Source of the DNA: Oribacterium sp. oral taxon 102
GTDB taxonomy: Bacteria; Bacillota; Clostridia; Lachnospirales; Lachnospiraceae
Reading direction: 5' to 3'
Assembly (NCBI RefSeq): GCF_013394775.1
Contig: NZ_JABXYT010000001.1
Location: forward strand, 1,750,501 to 1,814,500
Length of the DNA stretch: 64,000 bases
Part shown: piece by piece, positions 8,388-16,496 of the stretch
Numbering within the stretch: the stretch's first letter is position 1
How the letters are laid out: each line of letters starts with the position of its first letter
Translations under genes and position numbers: made by a program
Notes under the pieces: model-generated
What the model was told of the DNA's origin: nothing
What the model saw: the letters and a program-made list of their open reading frames with translations, nothing else
The model's database searches: none

Positions 8388-9956
8388 TTATGTATGATAC
8401 ACGACATTTTGACTGTCGTATTCATTTACGTTGATGAGCTGCGGTTCCTCGTCCGCGGAGCCCGCGATGGAGAGCCGGTCAAGCACCAGCTTCTGCACAT
8501 TTCTCGCGTAGACGGAAACGCCGTCCAGATCCGGGAAATGATCCATCATGATCGCCTGCCGCGGCTTCCGCTCTGCCCTCGGTCGGAAGACCGCCTCTAT
8601 GTTCCGCAGCCTGAGACAGCCGATGTACTGCTCCGGCAGCCCGTAGGCACAGAGGATGCACGCCTCCGCACCGGTGCAGCGGATATTCTCCGCGGTGATC
8701 GTCCCGATCCGCGGCGTCCGCTCGTCCACGGGTAGCGCCGTCTGATTCTGCACATAGTCGCTGTGCCCGTCCGGATCGCAGAAATAAAACATATTCAGCG
8801 TGAACGGCATCAGGACATCCTCCATCCGGATATCATGGAAGCGGATCCCGTCGTAAACAGTGTACGGTCCCCTGCCGCGGCGGGTCTTGATGCGGAGCCC
8901 TCTGTCCGTCCCCCGGAAGATGCACTGTGAAACCTCGACATCGGCAACACCGCCTGCCGCCTCCGACCCGATGGTCACCGAGCCGTGCCCCCGCTCGAGC
9001 AGACAGTTCCGCACCGTGATGCACTCCGCCGCCCTGTGGTAATGCGTGCTCATATAGAGCTTGCCACTCTTTATGGCGATGCAGTCGTCTCCGACCGAGA
9101 TCCGGCAGCCCAGCAGCAGGACATCCCGGCAGCTCTCCGGATCGAAGCCGTCCGTATTCGGGGAATCCGAGGGATTCCAAATCTCTGCATTGTAGAGTGC
9201 GATCCGCTCGCTGTAGTACGGATGTATCGTCCAGCTTGGCGAGTTCCGTACCGTGATGCCCTGCATTCGCACGCCCTCACAACGGCAGAGGAAGATCGTC
9301 TTCGGTCTCCACGCCGTCCGCTTCCGCTTCGGATCCACCCACCAGTCGGCACAGTCGGCATTGCCGTCGATCGTCCCCTCTCCGTAGATATCCAGCTCCG
9401 TTACGTCAATGCCGGTGAGCAGCGAGGCGAAGCTCGTTTCGGGGTTCCCCTCCCAGCTCGCCAGATTGTATTCGCCCTCCGCGCCCTCCGTCATCCCCGG
9501 GAGGAGCGGATAATGCGCCCTCTCCGGATCTCCGAGGAGCACCGCATCCTTTTCCAGATAGAGCCGGATGCGGCTCTTCAGGAAGAGCGGACCGGAAAGA
9601 TAGGTTCCCGCCGGGAAAGATACCGTCCCCTCCGCCGGGCAGGCCGCGATCGCCGCCTGTAATGCTGCGGTATCGTTCGTCACGCCGTCTCCCGCCGCAC
9701 CGAAGTCCCGTACATTGAGAAGCACGGACTCCCGATTGGTCCGGAAGCGCTGCTCCGTCCTCTCTTCTCCCCGGATCACAGTCAGGCTGTATTCGGTATC
9801 CGGAGAGAGTCCGAAGAGACTGACCGCATTTCTCGTATCCGCGAGCCGCTCCTCCCCATTCAGGAGGATACGGTAGGGAGCTGTCTCATAGATCTCGGAG
9901 CTCTGCATTTCCAGACAGATGCTGCGCGGAAAAACCGCGCGGATGTCAAAGCTCAT
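8388..9956 (-). CDS. Glycoside hydrolase family 28 polygalacturonase / exo-galacturonidase, cytoplasmic
   Basis: The 522-residue protein has an N-terminal fibronectin-like beta segment (about 1-78) and then the GH28 right-handed beta-helix. All hallmark motifs are present: NTDGFD (267-272), DDCIAIK (290-296), GHGSVTIGSE (323-332) and RIKTRRG (355-361). They supply the catalytic aspartates, the conserved His and the substrate-binding Arg/Lys. GH28 enzymes hydrolyse alpha-1,4-galacturonosyl bonds. There is no signal peptide, so it probably trims imported oligogalacturonides inside the cell rather than attacking polymeric pectin. It is the first gene of the operon and has its own promoter, a cre and tandem repeats upstream. 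Exo action is inferred from its length and location. Confidence 0.93.
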   Translation of the reverse strand: MSFDIRAVFPRSICLEMQSSEIYETAPYRILLNGEERLADTRNAVSLFGLSPDTEYSLTVIRGEERTEQRFRTNRESVLLNVRDFGAAGDGVTNDTAALQAAIAACPAEGTVSFPAGTYLSGPLFLKSRIRLYLEKDAVLLGDPERAHYPLLPGMTEGAEGEYNLASWEGNPETSFASLLTGIDVTELDIYGEGTIDGNADCADWWVDPKRKRTAWRPKTIFLCRCEGVRMQGITVRNSPSWTIHPYYSERIALYNAEIWNPSDSPNTDGFDPESCRDVLLLGCRISVGDDCIAIKSGKLYMSTHYHRAAECITVRNCLLERGHGSVTIGSEAAGGVADVEVSQCIFRGTDRGLRIKTRRGRGPYTVYDGIRFHDIRMEDVLMPFTLNMFYFCDPDGHSDYVQNQTALPVDERTPRIGTITAENIRCTGAEACILCAYGLPEQYIGCLRLRNIEAVFRPRAERKPRQAIMMDHFPDLDGVSVYARNVQKLVLDRLSIAGSADEEPQLINVNEYDSQNVVYHT

Positions 9957-9990
9957 GATATCAAACTCCTTCCCGCTCCCTGTAAATCTC

Positions 9991-10004
9991 TGTAAGCGCT
10001 TTCC
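9991..10004 (-). promoter_or_regulatory. cre site (CcpA operator) in the GH28 leader
   Basis: TGTAAGCGCTTTCC agrees with the cre consensus TGWNANCGNTNWCA at 13 of 14 positions. It lies just downstream of the predicted transcript start, where CcpA blocks elongation or clearance. Carbon catabolite repression of the pectin operon is therefore likely. Confidence 0.75.
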
Positions 10005-10018
10005 CGTGTTCTGGCAGT

Positions 10019-10047
10019 ATTATATGTCCTTTTCAGAGCAGAAAGCT
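10019..10047 (-). promoter_or_regulatory. Promoter of the GH28-led pectin operon
   Basis: The -10 is a perfect TATAAT (10024-10019). No good -35 is present at 16-18 nt (AGCTTT at 17 nt), which is usual for activator-dependent promoters. The cre follows downstream and the direct repeats lie upstream. Confidence 0.6.
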
Positions 10048-10073
10048 TACACAAAAGGCTTTGAATTTCAAAA

Positions 10074-10101
10074 ACTTATCCTATCGGATACTTATCCTAT
10101 C
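10074..10101 (-). repeat. Two 12-bp direct repeats, candidate AraC-family activator site
   Basis: ACTTATCCTATC occurs exactly twice, at 10074-10085 and 10090-10101, with a 16-bp period. On the minus strand the repeats sit roughly 27-54 bp upstream of the weak -35 of the GH28 promoter. AraC-family activators characteristically bind such direct repeats; the AraC regulator at 2859-3773 is in the operon. Confidence 0.6.
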
Positions 10102-10108
10102 AAAAATA

Positions 10109-10145
10109 CCCTGCTTTTCTCCGGCTTTCCGGAAAAAAAACAGGG
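10109..10145 (-). terminator. Terminator of the YtfQRT/YjfF-like operon
   Basis: Arms CCCTG/CAGGG (10109-10113, 10141-10145) and an inner CCGG-CTTT-CCGG with a T-rich/A-rich flank form a long imperfect stem. The minus strand continues as TATTTTTG. It ends the importer operon just before the GH28 promoter region. Confidence 0.6.
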
Positions 10146-10228
10146 CATTTTCTCACTTTGTCAAGGCTTTAACCCAAAGTGTTTCACTTTTTCACAAAAG
10201 TTTTTCTATGTTTCCATACTTCGAGGTT

Positions 10229-10240
10229 ATTGTATACAAT
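10229..10240. promoter_or_regulatory. Perfect 12-bp palindrome ATTGTATACAAT, possible regulator site
   Basis: The palindrome lies 10 nt past the stop of the last permease gene. Its halves resemble the GATACAA repeats in the divergent ytfQ-like/GntR intergenic region and typical GntR-family operators. Function is inferred only. Confidence 0.35.
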
Positions 10241-10250
10241 GTCCTCCGCC

Positions 10251-11285
10251 TCACCTCGCTTGGTTCTTCCAATATGCAAATACGCTTTGCAAAATGATGA
10301 AGAAGCAGAGCAGCGCCGCAGTCGCGATATTCGCCCAGCTGGAGAGAAGCTTGCCGTTCGTGGTTACGAGCGTGCTGATCGTCCCGTTGATGAGCACCCC
10401 GAAGAAGGAGCCGACGACATTGCCGACACCGCCGGTCAGGAGCGTCCCGCCGATGACAGAGGAGGCGATTGCGCTCATCTCGAAGCCGCGTGCCTGCTGC
10501 ACCGAGCCGGACATCGTATTCAGGCAGTAGCAGATCCCGCCGATCGAGCAGAGGAAGGAGGAAAGAACATAGGCGCGCAGCTTCACCCAGCGCACGTTAA
10601 GCCCCATCATTTCCGCCGACTGCTCACTGCCGCCCACCGCGTAGAGCGCACGTCCGAAGCGCGTATAGCGGAGCAGCAGATAAACCGCGAGCAGGACGAG
10701 GAGGGCGATCAGCACGGAGGCCCGGATGAAGGGTGCCTGCAGCTTTCCCTTCTTATTTACATAGCCGAGAAACGCCGGGAGCTGCAGCTTCCAGTTGGCA
10801 AGCAGGTAGAAGAAGCGGTTGCTCTCCTCCGTAATGGAGATCTGATCCGTGCAGATTACCGCCGTCATCCCCCGTGCGAAGAACATCCCCGCCATCGTGA
10901 TGATGAAGGGCTGGATCTTCATATAGCCGATCAGGAAGCCCTGTACCGCGCCAAAGACGATGCCGATGCCGAGGATCAGCAGGATCAGCGGAATGCAGGG
11001 CAGTCCCCTCACGCCCATGCCATAGGCAAGGATCATGCAGTCCATCGCGATCAGCGAGCCGACCGAGATATCGATTCCGCCGGTCAGCATGACTAAGGTC
11101 ATGCCCGCGGCGACACAGAGGAGCCCCGCATTGGTAATCAGCAGATTCAGAAAGGTCTGGAAGTGTATGAAGCCCTTCGCCCCGTAGAGGATGCAGCCTG
11201 CGAGATACAGCAGGAGAAATAGCAGTATCGTGATGTAGAGGAGCAGAGTGCTGCCATTCTGCCTTTTCAGAAATTTCCTAAGCAT
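10251..11285 (-). CDS. Sugar ABC transporter permease (YjfF-like, ribose/galactofuranose class)
   Basis: The 344-residue protein has eight to ten hydrophobic segments and the RbsC-type permease signature (GGIDISVGSLIA near residue 70, GGTLLTGGVGNVVGS near 275). With the neighbouring permease, ATPase and YtfQ-like receptor it forms a CUT2 monosaccharide importer. The two-permease arrangement matches the E. coli YtfQRT-YjfF galactofuranose system. It overlaps the preceding permease gene by 8 nt, indicating coupled translation. A long hairpin at 10109-10145 follows. The substrate could equally be arabinofuranose or another furanose. Confidence 0.87.
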   Translation of the reverse strand: MLRKFLKRQNGSTLLLYITILLFLLLYLAGCILYGAKGFIHFQTFLNLLITNAGLLCVAAGMTLVMLTGGIDISVGSLIAMDCMILAYGMGVRGLPCIPLILLILGIGIVFGAVQGFLIGYMKIQPFIITMAGMFFARGMTAVICTDQISITEESNRFFYLLANWKLQLPAFLGYVNKKGKLQAPFIRASVLIALLVLLAVYLLLRYTRFGRALYAVGGSEQSAEMMGLNVRWVKLRAYVLSSFLCSIGGICYCLNTMSGSVQQARGFEMSAIASSVIGGTLLTGGVGNVVGSFFGVLINGTISTLVTTNGKLLSSWANIATAALLCFFIILQSVFAYWKNQAR

Positions 11286-12327
11286 ATACCGTCTCCTTTC
11301 CCTTCCCTCGGCGAAGCTCCCGCCGCTCCAGCCAGCCCCGGAAGACCGGTGCCTGAATCACGACGATCAGCACCACGATCAGCGCCTTCACCACCGGCGC
11401 CTGATCGGTGGAGACCCCCATAGCGAGCAGCGTCGTCGTGATCGCCTGAATCGTGTAGGCTCCGATGACGGAGCCCGCCATATTGAAGCGGCCGCCGCCC
11501 AGACTGTTCCCGCCGAGTGCTACCGCCAGAATCGCATCCAGCTCGTAGTTGAGCCCGATGTTGTTGGAATCCGCCGAATAGATCCGGGAGGAGGCAACGA
11601 GACCTGCGATCCCCGCGCAGATGCCGCAGAGCAGATAGCAGAGGAAGCAGACCGCCTCCGAGCTAATCCCGCTGATACGCGCCGCCCTCGCATTGATCCC
11701 GACAGACTGGATATATAACCCCATCGCCGTCCTCCGGAGCAGCAGCGCGACCGCAGCGATCACGAATATCGTAATGAAGATCGCCGTCGGCACGGGGCAG
11801 CCCGGAATGAAATTCCCGAAATACCTATACGGCTCATAGCGGATATAGGTGATCTGATTGTTGCAGAGCAGAAGACCGATTGCCCGCGCTGCCGTGAAGA
11901 GGATCAGCGTCGCCACCATCGGCTGGATACGAAGCCTCGATACGAGGAAGCCGTTGAATGCGCCGCAGAGCGCGCCGAGCAGGATGCCGAAGAGCAGCCC
12001 GAGAAAGAGCGGCACCTGAAGCGCTGTCGCACTGTTGACCCCGTAACCGGCGAGCAGCATACAGCTCCCGCAGGCAGCGAGACTCATCACCGAGCCGACG
12101 GAAATATCCGTTCCGGCGGAAACCGCGACGACCAGCGTCTGTCCCACCGCGAGGATCGCGATCTCCGAGCCTCGGTTCAGCACATCGATCAGCCGCCCGT
12201 AAAGTACGCCGTTCTGCATGTGGATCGCGAAAAAATCCGGACTCTTCAGGAGGTTTACCAGCAGCACGAGCACCATCATAAAGAACGGAAGGAAGAGCTG
12301 CTGCTTCGTGATATTTCTAAGCTTCAT
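11278..12327 (-). CDS. Sugar ABC transporter permease (YtfT-like)
   Basis: The 349-residue multi-pass membrane protein carries the RbsC-type motifs AGTDISVGSVMSL (around residue 75) and LGGNSLGGGRFNMAGSVIGA (around 285). The chosen ATG lies 8 nt after GGGAGG and overlaps the end of the ATPase gene by 11 nt. Such overlap is a sign of tight operon coupling. It pairs with the permease encoded downstream, giving a heterodimeric pore as in YtfT-YjfF. Identity as a CUT2 permease is firm; the sugar is inferred from the YtfQ-like receptor. Confidence 0.87.
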   Translation of the reverse strand: MKLRNITKQQLFLPFFMMVLVLLVNLLKSPDFFAIHMQNGVLYGRLIDVLNRGSEIAILAVGQTLVVAVSAGTDISVGSVMSLAACGSCMLLAGYGVNSATALQVPLFLGLLFGILLGALCGAFNGFLVSRLRIQPMVATLILFTAARAIGLLLCNNQITYIRYEPYRYFGNFIPGCPVPTAIFITIFVIAAVALLLRRTAMGLYIQSVGINARAARISGISSEAVCFLCYLLCGICAGIAGLVASSRIYSADSNNIGLNYELDAILAVALGGNSLGGGRFNMAGSVIGAYTIQAITTTLLAMGVSTDQAPVVKALIVVLIVVIQAPVFRGWLERRELRRGKGKETVYA

Positions 12328-13846
12328 GCACTGCACCTCCCGCAATTGCGTTCATAATCGTCTCCTGTGTCATCTCCGCCTCCGCCGCACTGATCTCTCC
12401 GATCTTTTCTCCGTCTCGCATCACACACATCCGTGAGCAGGTACGGAGCATCTCCTCGATCTCGGAGGAAATGAAAATGATGCTCATGCCCTCTCCCGCA
12501 AATTGCAGAATCAGCCGCTGAAACTCCGTCTTGGTTCCGATGTCGATGCCCCGCGTCGGCTCGTCCAGAATCAGCAGCTCCGGCTCCGTGCAGAGCCAGC
12601 GTGCGAGGATCGCCTTCTGCTGGTTCCCGCCGGAGAGCTGCGCGATCGGCGTCTCGCGGGAAGCAGTCTTGATGTGAAGCATCTCGATATACTTGTCGGC
12701 GATCGCATTCTGCTCCGCTCTCGGAATCTGCCGGAAAATTCCCTTTCTCGCCTGCAAAGCGAGAATGATGTTTTCCCGGACGGAGAGACCTCCGATGCAG
12801 CCGTCCGACTTTCTGTCATCCGGCAGATATGCCATACCCGCGCGGATAGAATCGATCGGCGCCGAGATATGAAGCACCTTTCCCTTCATCGTGAGCCTGC
12901 CGCTCTGTGCCCTGTCCGCGCCGTAGATGCAGCGCACCAGTTCAGATCTCCCGCTGCCGAGCAGTCCGGTGATCCCCACGACCTCTCCTCTGTGAATCTC
13001 GAAATGAAAGGGCTTGATCGTCCCCCTGTGAGACAGCCCCTCCGCGGAGAGCAGCAGCTCGCCCCTCTTCGCATCGTCCCCCTCCTTCCTGATCGCAGCG
13101 AGATCGTCGAAGTCCTTGCCGAGCATCGCCGCAACGAGCTTCACCCTCGGCAGCTCCGCTACAGTATAATCTCCGACGAAGCTCCCGTTCCGCATGACCG
13201 TGATCCTGTCACAGACCGCATAAACCTGCTCGAGGAAGTGTGTCACAAAGAGTATCCCCACGCCTCTCTCCCGAAGGGAGCGCATCAGACCGAACAGCTT
13301 CTCCACCTCCTTGTCGTCGAGACTGGAGGTCGGCTCATCCAGGATGAGCACCCGGCAGTCCATATTGACCGCTCTGGCGATCGCCACCATCTGCCGGATC
13401 GCGAGCGAGTAATTCTCAAGGTTCTTCGTCACATCCAACGGGAGCTGCAGATTGTCCATGAGCCCCTGCGCGCGGCGGTTCATTTCTCTCCAGTCGATGC
13501 CGCCGAGCCTCGTCCGCGGCGCTCTCCCGAGGAACAGGTTCTCCGCGACACTCAGATTCGGACAGAGGTTAACCTCCTGATAGACCGTCGCGATACCGAT
13601 CCGCTGTGCATCCATCGTAGAATGGTTCCGGATATTTCCGTCCACGCCCTTCATATACACCTCTCCGGCATCCCTCTCATAGACTCCGGTCAGGCACTTG
13701 ATGATGGTGGACTTTCCTGCTCCGTTCTCTCCCATCAGCGCATGGATCTCGCCCTCCCGGATGGTAAGCTGCGCATTGTCCAGCGCAACGACCCCGGGGA
13801 AGGTTTTCCGGATATTCCGCATTTCAATGATTACATGTTCCTCCAT
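12317..13846 (-). CDS. Sugar ABC transporter ATPase with two nucleotide-binding domains (YtfR-like)
   Basis: The 509-residue protein is a tandem-domain CUT2 ATPase. Domain one has Walker A GENGAGKST, a Q-loop region and Walker B LILDEPTSSLD. Domain two has a degenerate P-loop (GITGLLGSGRSEL), signature LSGGNQQK and LILDEPTRGID. The start MEEHVIIEMRNIRKTFPG aligns with RbsA/YtfR N-termini and follows GGAAAGG; an upstream in-frame ATG would add eight residues. It powers furanose-type sugar uptake together with both downstream permeases. A cre-like sequence overlaps its start codon. Confidence 0.92.
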   Translation of the reverse strand: MEEHVIIEMRNIRKTFPGVVALDNAQLTIREGEIHALMGENGAGKSTIIKCLTGVYERDAGEVYMKGVDGNIRNHSTMDAQRIGIATVYQEVNLCPNLSVAENLFLGRAPRTRLGGIDWREMNRRAQGLMDNLQLPLDVTKNLENYSLAIRQMVAIARAVNMDCRVLILDEPTSSLDDKEVEKLFGLMRSLRERGVGILFVTHFLEQVYAVCDRITVMRNGSFVGDYTVAELPRVKLVAAMLGKDFDDLAAIRKEGDDAKRGELLLSAEGLSHRGTIKPFHFEIHRGEVVGITGLLGSGRSELVRCIYGADRAQSGRLTMKGKVLHISAPIDSIRAGMAYLPDDRKSDGCIGGLSVRENIILALQARKGIFRQIPRAEQNAIADKYIEMLHIKTASRETPIAQLSGGNQQKAILARWLCTEPELLILDEPTRGIDIGTKTEFQRLILQFAGEGMSIIFISSEIEEMLRTCSRMCVMRDGEKIGEISAAEAEMTQETIMNAIAGGAVHEA

Positions 13847-13857
13847 AAGCGCTTTCC
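13844..13857 (-). promoter_or_regulatory. Possible cre-like sequence at the start of the ATPase gene
   Basis: CATAAGCGCTTTCC shares twelve consecutive bases with the strong cre of the GH28 leader and agrees with the consensus at about 11 of 14 positions. It overlaps the start codon and ribosome binding site region, so it may be chance. Confidence 0.3.
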
Positions 13858-13941
13858 TTTCCGCTGCCATCTGCCTTATCCTAAGGAAATATCGGTTTCT
13901 TCCTGATTCTTGTGCCAATGGGCGTTCCGCTTCCCTAAATG

Positions 13942-13961
13942 GGGGCGGCTTTCGCCGCCCC
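13942..13961 (-). terminator. Hairpin after the YtfQ-like receptor gene
   Basis: A perfect 8-bp GC stem (13942-13949 with 13954-13961) closes a 4-nt loop 25 nt past the receptor stop. Only ATTT follows on the minus strand. It probably gives partial termination so that the receptor is made in excess over the transporter. Confidence 0.65.
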
Positions 13962-13986
13962 GCTCCTCCTCCGTCTCCGCCGCGGA

Positions 13987-15108
13987 TCAATATGCGGCGT
14001 CTACGACAGCCTGATCCACCGGCACGAGCGGCTCTGTAACCGCCTTACCGGCATTGTTGGTATAGCTGATCTCACTGAGACCCTCCTCCGCCACATACCA
14101 CGGCTCTGCCATGAAGGTCTTCTTCTCTACCTTTTCCCCTGCCTCCAGCTTCTTGATGATATTCAGGCAATCCGGTCCCTGCAGGGGGTTGCACTGGAAG
14201 TCCGCATTGATCTTCCCGGCAAGCACATCCGTGAGTCCGGCGGTGCAGGCGTCAAAGGAAATCAGGATCACATCGCCGCCGACTCCGAATTTCACGCCTG
14301 CCGCGGTCATGGCGTCGATGGCACCGAATGCCTCGTTGTCGTTCTGGCAAATCACGACATTGAACTTGCCCTCATAGGACTTGCAATAGGACTCCATGAC
14401 AGACTGCCCGCCCTCCTGCGTGAAGTCGCCGGTCTGGGAATCCAGCAGGTTCCAGCCGTTCTTCTCGATATACTTATGGAAGCCGCTCGTCCGTCCGATC
14501 TCCGCAGAGGAGCCGGTCGTGCCGGTGATCTCCAATATATTCAGCTCGGAAACCCCGTTCTTCTCCGCGTATGCCTCAAGCCATGCCCCTGCCGCAAGTC
14601 CCTCGTTCGTGAATTCCGAACCGACCCATGACACATATTTATCAGAGTCGTCGATGGTTCGGTCGATGACGATCACCGGAATACCGGCATCGTCCGCCTC
14701 GGTGAGAACGATGTCCCAGCCGGTCGAAATGATCGGGTCGATCACGATGTAATCCACCCCCTGCTGGATGAAGTTGCGAACTGCCTCGAGCTGCGCCGCG
14801 GAATCGTTATCGCAGTCCACAAACTGCAGGTCGATGCCGTTTTCCCTGGAGAGTGCCGCCTGTACGGAATTCGTAGAGGCGGTTCTCCAGTCCGACTCAT
14901 GCCCTACCTGCGCGAAGCCTACCGTAATCATCGCACCGTCCGCCGTCTTCTCCTCTGTCTTCTCTGTCGCTTCCGCCGTCTTCGCTCCCTCGGTCTTCAC
15001 CGCCTCTGTTACAGCGTCCGTCTCCGCGGACTTCGTGCCGCCGCAGCCCGCCAGCACCGTCCCCGCGAGTGCTGCCGCCATAAAGCCTGTCATAAGTCTT
15101 CTTTTCAT
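13987..15108 (-). CDS. YtfQ-like sugar-binding lipoprotein of the CUT2 importer
   Basis: The 373-residue precursor has a lipoprotein signal (VLAGC) and an acidic Thr/Glu/Lys linker. A type I periplasmic-binding fold follows, with TVGFAQVGHESDWR, VDYIVIDPI, GWDIVL, IPVIVIDRTID and QNDNEAFGAIDAM, all close to E. coli YtfQ (galactofuranose receptor). It is first in its operon, divergent from the GntR/LacI-type regulator. The ATG chosen lies 4 nt after GGAGGG. A second protein of the same family (18097-19134) is encoded with a two-component system. Ligand: probably a furanose such as galactofuranose or arabinofuranose. Confidence 0.88.
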   Translation of the reverse strand: MKRRLMTGFMAAALAGTVLAGCGGTKSAETDAVTEAVKTEGAKTAEATEKTEEKTADGAMITVGFAQVGHESDWRTASTNSVQAALSRENGIDLQFVDCDNDSAAQLEAVRNFIQQGVDYIVIDPIISTGWDIVLTEADDAGIPVIVIDRTIDDSDKYVSWVGSEFTNEGLAAGAWLEAYAEKNGVSELNILEITGTTGSSAEIGRTSGFHKYIEKNGWNLLDSQTGDFTQEGGQSVMESYCKSYEGKFNVVICQNDNEAFGAIDAMTAAGVKFGVGGDVILISFDACTAGLTDVLAGKINADFQCNPLQGPDCLNIIKKLEAGEKVEKKTFMAEPWYVAEEGLSEISYTNNAGKAVTEPLVPVDQAVVDAAY

Positions 15109-15227
15109 TTTTCCCTCCATCTGTAAGAGAATTCCTCTTCTCTTTTCTGTATTTTCTGTCTCTATTCTGCCTTTTTTCCACAGTTTTTTCTATTTCATTC
15201 TCTGTTTCCAACTATTTTTTATTTGTT

Positions 15228-15271
15228 TTGACGATACAATTTGATAGTCATATGTTAAAATAAGATACAAA
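15228..15271 (+). promoter_or_regulatory. Promoter of the gntR-type gene and GATACAA operator halves
   Basis: On the plus strand TTGACG (15228-15233), 17 nt and TATGTT (15251-15256) form a promoter for the GntR/LacI-type regulator. GATACAA occurs at 15233 and 15264, 31 bp apart (about three helical turns), flanking the -10. The divergent ytfQ-like gene must start from the same 330-nt AT-rich region. One regulator dimer pair could therefore control both directions. Confidence 0.5.
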
Positions 15272-15437
15272 TATTTCAATTATGAGAGCTTCGGGGTGAA
15301 AAATTTATGATTATCAGAAAATTGCCGCGATATTTTTCGATTTTTCACCGCCTCCGCTCTCTGTTTTTCCCGAAAAACTCACAAATTTTGACTCCGCCCG
15401 TACCGTGGAGGGAAAAATATCCGGCGCGCTTTCCGAA

Positions 15438-16496
15438 ATGAACAAAACAGAACGACTGCTTTCCGAGCTTACTGCGGAAATTTCTAAAAATCTTCAGCAG
15501 GGGCGCTATCGCTTCCCGACGGAGCGAGAGCTGACGCTTCGCTACCGGTGCAGCCGGCGAACCGTGCGCGCCGCCCTGCAGGCGCTCTCGGAGAAGGGCT
15601 ATCTCCGCCGCATTCAGGGCAGCGGCTGCTTCCTCAGCGGGCTCTCTCCGACAGAACGGGAAAACCGGATCGCGCTGCTGCTGGAGCAGCCGGACGACTA
15701 TACCCATCCGGCGCTCGTTCATGCGCTTCGGGACAATCTCCGGCAGCGGGGCTTCCGGCTCGAGGTCTTCGATACCCGGGCGGATTTCTTCGAGGAGCGG
15801 AGAATTCTCTCTACGCATTGTCTCGGCGGCGGCTTCCGCGGAATTTTTTCTCACGCCTTCCGGCTCCTGGAAAATCCGAATCTCGACCTCTATGAACGTC
15901 TCTCTCATGCCGGCACGCCGATTCTCTTTCTGCACCGCGGCTACGAAAATTTCCCCTTTCCGAGCCTTTCCCCTGATGAATACGGAGGCGTGCGGCAGGC
16001 GGTACAGCTCCTGCGGAGAAGCCATCCGAAGAGGCTGATCGGGATCTTTCATAGCGATATCCCCGAGGAAGCCCTGCGGCTCTCCGCTTTTCTCCGCGTA
16101 CTGCGGGAGGAGGGGCTCCCCTTCTCCGGGGATTTCCTGCTGCTTCTGTCTGCGGATCTGCCGTCCGAAGAGATGCGGCGTCAGATCCGGCACTTCCTGC
16201 AGACGCCGCCGGCGAATTCCGCTCTCCTCTGCGGCTCCGACCGGATCGCACAGCAGGTTATGGAGCTCTGCGCCGCGCTTCGAATCGCAGTCCCCGCAGA
16301 GCTCTCCCTGCTCAGCTTCGACGAGAGCTATCTCAGTATGCTCGGCGAATTCCGCTTCTCCTCCTATGGTCTGCACTCTCCCGGTCCCGGAGAGGCAGCC
16401 GCAGACTGGATGCTGCAAAAAACAGGAGGACAGACGCCGCCGCCTGCCCTCCTGCATTGGGAGCTCTCCCATTATGATACCGTGCTGCTGCGGTAG
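15438..16496 (+). CDS. GntR/LacI-hybrid transcriptional regulator (AraR-like architecture)
   Basis: About 352 residues. The N-terminus is a GntR winged helix (FPTERELTLRYRCSRRTVRAAL, ending with the wing GSGCF), followed by a LacI-type sugar-binding sensor domain with a SLLSFDESYLS element. This is the AraR architecture. Divergence from the YtfQ-like operon makes that operon the likely target. Start choice is problematic. The ATG used here has no ribosome binding site at a normal distance. GGAGGG at 15407-15412 would serve an ATA codon at 15417, and a GTG at 15405 lacks a site. The 3' end overlaps the convergent response-regulator gene by 25 nt. Confidence 0.85.
   Translation: MNKTERLLSELTAEISKNLQQGRYRFPTERELTLRYRCSRRTVRAALQALSEKGYLRRIQGSGCFLSGLSPTERENRIALLLEQPDDYTHPALVHALRDNLRQRGFRLEVFDTRADFFEERRILSTHCLGGGFRGIFSHAFRLLENPNLDLYERLSHAGTPILFLHRGYENFPFPSLSPDEYGGVRQAVQLLRRSHPKRLIGIFHSDIPEEALRLSAFLRVLREEGLPFSGDFLLLLSADLPSEEMRRQIRHFLQTPPANSALLCGSDRIAQQVMELCAALRIAVPAELSLLSFDESYLSMLGEFRFSSYGLHSPGPGEAAADWMLQKTGGQTPPPALLHWELSHYDTVLLR

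Noticed and set aside
10179-11096. Long plus-strand frame opposite the YjfF-like permease
   Set aside because: It is the antisense of a clear membrane protein and encodes an Arg/Asp/His-rich product typical of opposite-strand shadows in GC-rich genes.
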